A stretch of DNA of 64,000 nucleotides from Allodiplogaster sudhausi (lineage: Eukaryota; Nematoda; Chromadorea; Rhabditida; Diplogasteridae), in NCBI GenBank assembly GCA_945643635.1, contig CALZFC010000005.1, positions 11,526,001-11,590,000 on the forward strand. Reading direction: 5' to 3'. A program made the translations under genes and the position numbers. Of this stretch, positions 24,193-35,676 are shown one piece after another (position 1 is the stretch's first letter; the number at the start of each line of letters is the position of its first letter). Under the pieces are notes generated by a model. It made no database searches and was not told where the DNA came from. It saw nothing but the letters and a program-made list of their open reading frames with translations.

Positions 24193-27100
24193 CTCTTCTC
24201 TTCTTCTCTTCCAAAACACTTTCAAATATTTTAATGGATAGCATTCAATGCCTGTTTTGTGCGCATTATCGATTAGCTGATTTACGTTTTTATTATTTAT
24301 TTAAGTTTACGTTTGCTCTTGTAGCGATGAGAAGCGAGCCGACGAATTGGCGCTTCTACGAGAAGCGAATCAACGTACTCGAGAAGGTGGACATGAAACA
24401 GCTCGCAATGAGGACTCGTCTCCAGGTTTTTTTTTCTAAGTTGGTCATTTTAATTTGAAAGTTGGTCAATTTAACTGTCTTTAGCACTTCTTCTCTTTTT
24501 TTATCTTTTTTAAAATATATATATATATTTAATACACATTTCATTGCAGGCCATCCAAACTATAGATCCGAAGGCATCCAGCCTGGATTTTGACTGGTTT
24601 CACGCGCTTATTAGAACGGTTAGGAAAGAACATGAAAATGTATTGATACAGACTAGGACGGTATATCGTTTACATATTAAAATATATGATTTGCTTTCTT
24701 TAAAAAAAAACTCTTGTGAGATGTCTACTTGTTTTCAGGTGGCTGAATATTACATCAACTTCAATGACGAAGAGAAGGCCATTCAGGTTAAAGCTGTTCT
24801 TCACTTATTCTGTAAAAAGAAAGAGGTGTAATTCTAAAAATGTTATTACAATTCAATTGAATCCAGAATTTAACACTTCAAATTAATTTGGCTTATGAGC
24901 AAATTGCACGTAAAGTAGAGTATGAAATAGTCATGGGGAAACCTTGAAAATATTCCTAAATGTTCTCGTTTTTTTCCCGAGGATCAAGAACAGAGTAATA
25001 TTAGTTTTAACTACGGGCCCTCGGCCCGGTCAATGGCCACCGGTGCTATCGCCCCGGTGGCCATTTCCCGATTTAAGAAGGTATAAGTGGGTGTCGTTAG
25101 TCCAGCGAGGGTTGCTTTGTTGTGTTTGATTCACTTTTCGCTTTTCTAGCAAACAAAAGCTTTGGGCTATTGCTAAGAATAAAAAAATTGGGGACGCCTC
25201 TGTCCTACGCCACCGAGCATCGGACGCCTGCGTCGGACGCCAGTACGCATTGGATGCCTGAGTCCGACACCGGCGAGCAGCGGGCCGCCGTTGTCCTGTA
25301 TGCTTCCTTAAGCGAGCCGAATTGTTGATTGCGTTTACGCTCTCCAGCCCGTCATGCTGCGCAACCTATATTAGACGGTTTTTGCCACAGGCCATTTTGT
25401 GAAGGATTGCTGGCCCAGGCCCGAGTTCAATGGGAGGAGTGAACGTAATACAAAGACGAATATCTCTCTTTGTTTTTTATTCTTGTATCTTATTCTTATA
25501 TCTTTTATTCTTATATCTTATCATTATTACTAATATTATTATTATTTTATGTGTGAGTCGCTTAGACACGGAAGATTGGATGCATATACAATGAATTCGC
25601 AAACGCAATCGAAACGCACTTGATCATGCATGCACTTGACCACGCACGTAGTATTAAAACCTTTAGAATGGCTCTTTTATTTAATTTCCTTTAGTTAAAT
25701 AAGATTTATAAATAGAAATTAAGTTTTCCAAAATGTGCAAAAAGTCTGTTCCCGACCGGGCATCGAACCCGGGTTCTTTGGACTTCTCAATGAGCTCCTT
25801 AGCATTCGACCAAAGAGGCTTAATTCTGACTTCACTCTACCTTTCCCAAGCCAGTGGTGAGATGTTAGATGCAGAATGGCAAAGAAACGAGGCTCATATT
25901 CACGTTCGTGCCCATAACTTCGCGCAGAAGTCTCCGATTTTCATAATCTCGACGGCAGAGAGCTTGTAATCCGCGACTCTGTTTAGATCTAACTTATGAG
26001 CCAAAAATTCCAACTCCTTGCCCCTAAAAAAAAATACTGACCTACGAAATATCGATTTTCCCAGCGGTAACATATGAAATAAAATAGCTCATTATACTGT
26101 TTTTTTCATCCTTATGCCATTAAAAATAGTCCCCCCGAACGTTAACTCGAGTATCAGGCCTACATTTGCACGAGAACATGGTCGACCCCATATGTAGATC
26201 AAAAATTCATTTTACGCAAAAGTTTTGTATGAGAGAATTGTTCCCCTATTCCTAAGCTGCCGAATGGTATGCGACATGTAGCCATATGTTCTAAATCCGA
26301 GGAGAAAAGTGTCAGGAAAATGACCTAAATTTCAACATAGCCTCAGGGCACTTTCCCGGAAACTCAGCCTAACCCAAATAGGCTCATATTGAAGCCAGTT
26401 CAATGCTCAACAAGAAGCACAAAGTCCCATCACCATGCGGTCCCTACTTCTCGAGATATAAAAGTTCAAAGTTGGTCCCTAACAAAACATTTTTCCAGTT
26501 TTATCGATTTTTTTTTGATATCCCTGATGCGCAAAAGTTAACAAGTCATACATTAAAAGATGCGCATTGAAAAACTGCATCGATAGAAGCCGACAATCAA
26601 CGAAGCGCACGTCAGGATTTTGAGAAAAGGGGCAAAAACATGCGAAAAAGTGCCCTTTTGGAAAATCCATTCCCACCGATCTACCAATCGATCTACGAAA
26701 TCGAACTTCTGGCCATTGATAGATTACCACAAACTACTATTTTTGTTATTTTTGTAGGTGCCCTAGAAAAAGAGATATTCTACCTCAAAGTTTCCCGAGT
26801 CGGCCCTCTTTGTGGCGCCGGCGCCAACCAAAAATTTCCAAACCTCATAGGACGATAGCCGAGACTTCAAAGTACCTTTCTGGAAAGTTTCATCCAAATC
26901 CATCAATCCTGCCGCCCACAGGAAGCAAAAACATTTGACCAGTCAATAAATTACATACGTTGTTTAATCTATAGAGAGACTAGCGGAGCTATGGGGGGAC
27001 CTGGTTTCAGTATCTTTGCCCATTATCTCCCATGGAGTCTTCGCTATGTCCTAGCATTGGTTTTGTTTAATTAGGGTTCACACAAAAGCGCGCAAAAGGG

Positions 27101-29334
27101 TTTGCCCGCGCGCGACTCCGAACCTGGGTCGGTATAGGATATCTGCGTGCGATGAAAATGTACCAAAAAGCCACAAAATAATTCATATCTCGAATATGCC
27201 TGGGCCAAATGACATGATTGACCTACCATTCGATAGCTAATTTTAGGCTCTATCTGAATAAAAATATGCCCCAAAAAGTGTCAGTGATAGCTATGGTCGA
27301 AAAAGTGGCCTAAACATTCTCGGACCAACAGTAGATCAAAAATGTCGTTATATGAAAACGTTTTGTATGAGACGTTTGTTCGCCTTCTCGAGAGCTACAG
27401 AATGATATATAACATGTAGGCATAATACCAATCCCCGAGAAAAAACAGCCGCGGAAAGGGCCTCCCAAAAATTTGGCATTTCACGGCCCCCTCAGGACAC
27501 CTTTTCCGAAACCCAGCCAAACGCGAGTAGGCTCATTCCAAAGCTCTCCTAAAACTGAACAATATTCTGAATGTCCCGTCTCGCTCCAATCCCAAATCTC
27601 CGAGTATTGATTTTTCAAAAGTTCACTCCTAACAAAATGGGTCAGCCTGTTTTTGGCCTCGATCGATATGACCCAATGTCTTTTTTTCCACAATGTTTAT
27701 ATCAAAACATGCGCCTTGAAGAAAAACTACATCATATATGTCGAAAGCAGAAAATGCGCCTTTTGAAAATTTGAGTTAGTGAGAAAAAACAGAGCAAAAA
27801 AGGGCCAAAAATGGGGGTCAAATTTTGGCCACGCCCCCTGGCCACGCCTGAGGCGCTATTACCAAACCAACCAGGAATCTTAATAATTAAGACATGGGCT
27901 ATCGACTCATATTTTTTTCATGCACCAATTCCTCTCCGTTCAAAAGATGCAATCGCTCAAAGTGGCCAACCCAGCGCAAGCGCGCGCCAAAAAGGTGCAA
28001 CTTTGGCCGCCGGCGCCGACCCCAAAACCAAAACCCAAAAATACCAAACCAATACCATATCGTAGCCCAAATATTCATTTTCCATCATAAAAAAAACAAA
28101 ATCTCAACTCCCCCGCCCGCCACGCCCCTCCGCGCAAACCCAGTAAATAATCGACAAGCGTTTCTAAGTACATTCTCTAATACATTTTTTTATGCATAGT
28201 GTTCTCTAGAGTAATAATGTTTTTGATGGAAAAACAATTTGATTGAACAAGTTTTGCAGACTCTGGATGCGTTCATCATACGTTCCAAGCAGTTTGGCAG
28301 GCCGGCTGAAGCTCAACATGAAATGCTACTTGGTCAGGATTTTTAGTTGAACCGTTAATTTTTTTCCTTTTTTGAATGAATTTCTATTTTAATACACTGT
28401 TTTACTCTTAAAAGTGGTTTGTAAAAAGTAAAACAAAGATAGATAATTGAGTGATTTTTTAAAAGAGATTGTCAATATTTTACGAAAACATTAATTTTTA
28501 ATACTCTTACAATTAGAGTGGCAATAAAAATAAAGACATATAATTGAGGAATGTGGATTGCGCGGGGCAAGCACGCGGAAGCGGCCAAGTCAATTCTCTC
28601 GCTCTGCGACGACCTCGTCAAGCTGCACAGGAAAGACGGCAAGCCGGCTATCAAGGTCTTCCGCCGGGGGGGGGGCATTTGTTTATTTATTTTATTTGTT
28701 CATTTATTTTTGTTTATTTTTTATTTGTTTGCTTCTATTATTTCTTAACTATTCACTGTGGACTTCTTCGAAAAAGTATTCGGAACAGCCTTGTTTTATT
28801 GTATTAAGATGTTTTTTTCTGGCAATGTGCTATAGTTTTTTTAGTTAAAAATTTTTTTTGCGACATCATCGTTATGGTAAACCCTTTTCAGATTTCAATC
28901 CAAGGAACATTCTACAGTGTCATGCCATTTCCACCGCCAATTGGGTCCACGATTCAGGTGAAATTTTGTTAAAATGTTATAGTGAGAAAAAACTACTACA
29001 TAATTAAAACTTTTACAATAATGTTGTACTGCATGCATAAGAACATATTTTACTATTGCCTGTGGTAAAATTTAAAGGAAAACAAGTTGTGGTTTTTTTA
29101 TTCAAAGGAAAGCTGGTAATATTTTAGGTATCTGACGACTTGCCAACAACCATGCTCTGCAAGCTTCTGGTGTGCTTCATCATTCTGAAACAAAAGGACA
29201 TAACAAAGGTTTCTCTTATCTTGCTTTGCCTCTCTCACTCTCGCTCTCGGTTTCTCTCTCTCTCTCTCTGTCTCTCTCTCTCACTATCTATTTCTCTCGC
29301 TCTCTCTCTCTTTCTCTCTCTCTCTCTGTCTAGT

Positions 29335-29374
<40 letters not shown>

Positions 29375-32300
29375 CTCAGCAAGATTGATGTCCTTGAGGA
29401 GCTGACCGACCTGGTGCTCTCTCGCTGTTTGACTGCCATCCAACTCGTGCCTGACCTGGTTGATGTCGCCAAGGCCTTCTACGATGTCGACTGGTTCGCA
29501 GCAGGCAGACGCTTCTGCGAGAGCATGCACGCGTGAGCGGGAAATTTGAATTTTTATTAACTTGTTTGAAAAGATTACTGTAGTTTTTTTGGAGATGCTT
29601 ACAATGGCAAACATATTTCATACACTTTTCGTATTAATTATAACTAGCTGGATACATGATGATAAGAATATTTCTTTTTATGATGATAAGAACTTCGTTC
29701 GTTCCTGCGATTCATTAAAAAAAGGAAAGCGCGGGAAATTTAAAATTATTTTCAGAGGAGGGATATTTAGTCAAATTTTTAATTGTTTTGTTCTTTCTAA
29801 ACAATAATTCACAGAGGGTTTAATTCTGTATTCTCTCTTCCATTACAGACTGCCACAGATGTATGATGAGGCGAATCTCTGGTTCGTATACGGTAATCTC
29901 TTGATGGTAAGTATATGTATATGTTTGTGATTAAAATTATTATTTCCATGTTTTTTTAAATTGTTTTGGCACACTATTTAAAATCAAAACCATTGTAGAA
30001 AGTTTATTTTGCATGAGTTGAAAATAAGCTTGAAAAGTATACATTTCAGGCACTCAGGGAAAACGAGCTAGCCATCCAGGCGTTTGAGCGAGTGATAACG
30101 GTTAGTGATATTTCCAAGTATTTTATTTTTTGTGTTTTTTTTATTAAATCAAAATTTTTAACCAAAATTAGTGCAATATAATTAAGCACTTAATGAAAAA
30201 ATTCTCAATGTTAACGGATCCTGCTTAAAAAAAATACTAAATACTTGAGAATTGGAAATTAAATTTAAAATGTTATATATATATATAATAAAGAAATTTT
30301 AAATAATGTTTTTCTCCCAACAGCTGGATCCTTCACACGTGGATGGGCGCATAAATCTGTCAGGGCTGCTGCAGAACGCTGGCCAGAGCGACCGCGCCCT
30401 CGAGATTCTCCAGGGGTCTGATCTAGAGGGGGCATCGCATCTTCCGGTAAGTATAGAGGGGGAATATAAGTACCTAATTAGGAGAGAATGATAACTTGGT
30501 GAGTAAGGAAGGAATGTTCACGCACTTGAGATTCTCCTGGAGTCTGTAATGGAATTATTGTTTCCCAGGCTCCGGAGAGTAGCATGTTAGTGGGTTTTTT
30601 TTGTGAGAATAGAGAGAACGCGGTTTTTCTTTTATTATTGGGAATGTAGAATTATTATCTTTCTGGTGGAAAACTTGAAGGTTCGTTATAAACAACAAAC
30701 TATAGAAAAGTACCTTTAAATGACTGTATGTATGAAATTAGATGAGAAGAAATAATATCAATGTGTATAATAATGTCAATTTTATTAACATTATTTTTTC
30801 ACAAGGTTTTCTTGAAATTTAAAAGCATAGTATTTTTTCGTTCAGGACGAGCGTCTTCTTGTGAGACAAGCTGATTTTCTCTTTGAACGAGGACAGACTG
30901 AACACTTTGTGCGGTAAGTAACAATGGTATTCTTTTTTAATAAAAATAAATAAAATAGCTTTATTAATTAAGATGGAATCTGAGTCAAGTTTTGAACCGG
31001 ATTTAGTTTACAATCGTGTAAATGATTTAATGCTTTAAATTGGGAGCCCAAAAGCCCGAGGAAGGATGCGCGAGGGAGAGCTTTTTTGTGCTTTAATAAT
31101 AGAATTCATAAAAAAATAGTTAGCATGTTCTTTCTCTTCATCATATTTTTTTTAGAAAGAAATTTTTTTAAAGATATATCCTTTATGGAAAGGTCTATGT
31201 GGTTCTACCCCGAGTACGTCAGACTTATGCGACATGTTGTTTCTCACTATGATTTGTAAATGTAAATTATTTCGTTTTGAAATGCCCAAAAACACGTGGG
31301 AGTATGAATGAAGTAGGGCTTTTTCATGATGCATTCGTATAATTCTTTCTAAAAATTACTAATAAATTATATTACATGTTTATTAGGTTCAAAATTTCGA
31401 TTTTTTAACCAGGAAGGATGTCTGAAAAGCTTTCTAGGCAGTCAGCTTGTACGTAATGAAATTATTTTTGACTTCGAAAAAAAACTTAATAAATTTAACT
31501 TCTTTTTCTCCTCTTTTAAAGATGCTGCCGCATGCTTCTGACTCCCTACTTTTACGAAATACATCGAAGTCCCGAAATTGTTGCCAAGAAGAGAGTGGGG
31601 AAACAGGGAGCCGGTGAGTATTCTTCTTTTATTTTCTCCTTCGTGTTCTCGAACCACTTTGTCCATATGACGTTTGTTCTTCTACAGTGTTTAAATACCT
31701 TCAAAACTGACCTGAGACCTATTTATTTATACACTGTCTTCTTAAAAAGTTTATTGATTGCGTGACTGAAATAACTTAACTGAAAATATTGATTGATTGA
31801 TTTATTGCTTTAGTCTTTGCCCTTTCTACAACGCTCCGAATGGCTGCAATGCATGCGATTGAAGGGACGACACTCGAGAAGTTTGTCCGTCGCCTTGGCT
31901 CCGTCGCCTACCACGAACAGCAAAGGTGAGAGAGAATTGATAAAAAAAAATTTAAACATTTATTTGCTACTTCTGTTTTCGTATAGCTTCTTTACGGAAA
32001 TAAAGATAAATTAAGCATATCGAGAATGTTCAAATTATTCTATGATATAATTTCTATTCCATTCCACGCATGTTGTACGTTATGCGCAGCGAATAAAAGG
32101 GTTGCCGGATTCCGACACCCCACCCTTAACGTGTTTGTGTATACAAATTATTTTATTTTAGTAATTTGTATATAAAAAAATTTTGGAAACAGCAACATTC
32201 ATATAAATTAATGACGTAGATGATGTTAATACAGTATTTTACTATGGAAATTATTTGGATGAAAATAGTCGGATGCAACTTTTTTTTCCATTTTAGTGAA

Positions 32301-33446
32301 CAGGCGGTTTGCATTTTGCGACTTTCTATATCTAAATTTGCTGGGTTGGAGAACTTGATTTGACCCGACGGTATATGCATATTTTTCTAGTAATATCTTG
32401 TACATATTTTTTGTTAATAAGAGGATGTTTTGAATAGGCAATTTTGAACTTTTAGTATTTTGCATCTCGTTTCACTGTCCCGTTGCGCAACATTCCCAGT
32501 ACTGGTATTTCTTATTGAAATTTTTACCGTTCCTTTTTTCAAAATTAGTTTCAATAAAAGTAATAATTCATCTCTACATTTAGTAATATGTGATTAATTC
32601 AAACAATTTTATATATGTGCCATGAAATGACAACGGGTGATTTTAGCAATAAATCATAACAAGAGAAAATTCGAAGGTTTTGTTTGCGTAAAAAGGTGTG
32701 TTCTATGAAGAGAACAAGTGCCAAGCACAGGGTTGGGTGTCGGAATTCGGCAACCCTTCCCCCCTTTATGTTCAGCTCTGAAGAAAAAGAACAAGAAGAT
32801 GAAGAGGGGTGCAAAGCTTTAAGTGTTTTTTTGTGGTTTGACTGACTGCTTTTTCTGAGTTACTTACAAATTAAATAAATTGAGATGCGGCGACGAAATG
32901 GACGCCGCGGCACTGCACGACTACTGCTTGAAACTCGTGGAGAGTCTGCTCAAGATGGGCAGGTAAAGAAAGCTACCCAAAGTTACCGTAACCTACTACA
33001 AACAAAGTAGTAACTGTTATAAAATTACAGATGCTTTCTATTAAAAAAATAGTAATTAATATCAACTGGCAACAGTAGAATTTCGTGGAGAGTCTGCTCA
33101 AGATGGGCAGGTAAAGAAAGCTACCCAAAGTTACCGTAACCTACTCCAAACAAAGTAGTAACTGTTATAAAATTACAGATGCTTTCTAGAAAAAAAAATA
33201 GTAATCAATATCAACTGGCAACAGTAGAATTTCGTAATATATCTAGAAACTTGCCCATTATTTTCTTCTTGAACTCTTTTCTAAATCATTTACATCTTGT
33301 AATAGTAAAAAATTTTATCGATACGTTTCAGTCGAAATTATTTGAAAAGACATTATCGGCTTTCTTGCAGGCTTCAAGACATGCTCACCGTGTGCTGTTA
33401 TGCCTTCCTCCAGCCAAAGATCACCAAGCATGAGAAGTAAGCTTTA

Positions 33447-33484
<38 letters not shown>

Positions 33485-33502
33485 TCTCCCATCTCCCCCT
33501 CT

Positions 33503-33550
<48 letters not shown>

Positions 33551-35639
33551 ATGATGTTTCCCTTGCAGATCGTGCACCTTCCAGAACCTCCTGTACTACT
33601 GTGCCGTGCGTGCTCAGAACTGGTCGCTGGCATTCGAGTGCGCGAGATGGCTGCATCAATCGGCACTCGTGAGAAAGATTAATTTGCATATTATGTTAAT
33701 TAGCATATTATATTAATTAGCATATTATATTAACTAGTATGGTATATTAATTAGCATATTATAAATATTCAGCATATGCAAAACGAGTGGGATATCATGT
33801 GATATGATATCATTTTTTGTTATATATATATTTTCTATAGTTATATAAACTAAAACTTTTGTCAGGAAATCACCAAATTATAGCAATAGGCTTAATTTTA
33901 AAAAAGAAGCAAATTTACTACTTAGCTAATAGTATCATTGGGTGCTTTGGTGAACTTGACAATCTGCAAAATACGAAATAAAAAATGATATTCTTTTGCA
34001 GAGTTGTAACGCGCTCATGCTGCCCGAGAATAAGCAGACGATATTCAAGCGAATCTTCAACGCCATGAACTTTGTCTTCTGCCACTCGCAGAACGTCTCC
34101 TACCACAGGTTTTTTTGCCTTCCTTTCATGTGGATTTGTCTACATTTGTTTGTTTCCCCTTCTTTTTTGAATTTTGACTTGTAAAAAAAATCTTACTCAA
34201 TAACCTCTTTCCTTGTGCGGTATTTACATCTCCTTGGGAGATATTGAGGAGCTTTCTCCCCAGCCTTACATTAGATATGTCCATGGTCATAAGATAAATG
34301 CGCAGACATTGCACATCCATACGTCCAAAAATTAGATATTTACAATTAGATAATATAAGATATTAGTGTAAATTCAGATATGTAATGAGAGCGCTTGCAA
34401 AGAATCCTGGCAACCACGCACTTCAAGCGATCTCGGGAAATAACTCGTTGATCACCGGAACTTACCGACATGCTCTTGGTATTGTGTTTCTATTTGTTTA
34501 TATTAATATTTATAATTTTACTATTCTGTTCATTTCTTCATGGGATTCTGCTGTGGGTCCCTTTATTTGGTCATGTAAAAATAAACTTAGAAACAAGATA
34601 ATTTCAGGAAAAAGTGCTTTGAATTAATTAAATAATGATTCATTAAATTAAATTTTTCAAAATTCAGGCGAGTTCCTCCGTGTCTGGGTGGAGAACAAGA
34701 ACAACCCGCTCATCTGCCTTCTGATAGGCCTCACCTTTACGCATATGGCATGCAAGAAGGATCTCTCAAGCAGACATATGATCGCCATTAGGGTACGGTA
34801 GCAGGTTTTCCGTGCGGGAATATTGTTTGTTTGAAAACTAATATCTGCGGAGCACACGATTTGACATTGATCATGGTTCTTCAATTATTCAGCAAGGAAA
34901 AAAAATGATATAGTTTGTTAAAAAAATATATTTTTTTTTCTCTTCTGTCTGGTCCCTGATGTCTGAATTTGAAATTTTATATAAATCCTTTTTTATTATT
35001 TTTAGGGCCTCGCCTTCTTGCGCCGCTATGAGTTGACGAGAAGTGTGAGGCAAGAGGCAAGTTTTTTTTTATTTATTTCCGACGATATTATTTCTTTTTT
35101 TATTATTTTTGTTTATACGTATGCGAATAGATTTATTATGACTATTATTTATATTATCATGGTTTAGTGCATGTTTTTAAGGCATGAAAAAAGATTTAAT
35201 GAATTGACGAGTGACCAAAATTCAAGTAAAAAATTGCAGGTATTCTACAATCTCGCCAGGACGTTTCATCAAATGTCGATTACTCCTCTCGCTATTCACT
35301 TCTATGAGAAGGTGACATTTCACAGCTCGGAATATTAATTATGAATTATCTTCTTTCACTGTCTCATTACCAGAGTCGCTGGTCATTATCCAAACTTTTT
35401 ATTGATATTACTTTGACACTGCTCTTGGAAAGGGGGGGAAGAGACTACGGTAGTTGATCTGGGATCTCCGCTTGATCTTTCAATTCAATCTCTTTCGCTC
35501 TCTGTCTCTCTCTCTCCGTTATCTCTCCTTCTCTCCCTCTCTCTCTCTTTCCTTTCTCTCTCTCTCTCTCCTTTCTCTCTCTCTCCTTTCCCCCCCTCTC
35601 ACGTTCCTTTCTCTCTCTCTCCTTTCTCTCTCTCTCCTT

Positions 35640-35676
<37 letters not shown>

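Larger units (their letters stand above)
24787..28259 (+). other. 3.5-kb intron 13 of GTF3C3 filled with repeat relics
   Basis: No GTF3C3 exon is recognisable. The intron holds a 12-bp perfect hairpin (25032-25065), a short GHFVKDC-like zinc-knuckle relic near 25390 with an in-frame stop upstream, a tRNA-like relic (25750-25820, minus) and two diverged direct copies of a repeat of 0.8 kb or more (about 26130-26960 and 27270-28030). It looks like layered old transposon debris. Confidence 0.6.

Noticed and set aside
25384..25440. Retrotransposon gag zinc knuckle (GHFVKDC)
   Set aside because: Only half the motif remains and an in-frame stop lies just upstream. At most a fossil, so not listed as a gene.
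25750..25820. Functional tRNA on the minus strand
   Set aside because: The B-box and T-arm are good, but the acceptor and D stems do not pair and no clear anticodon arm forms.
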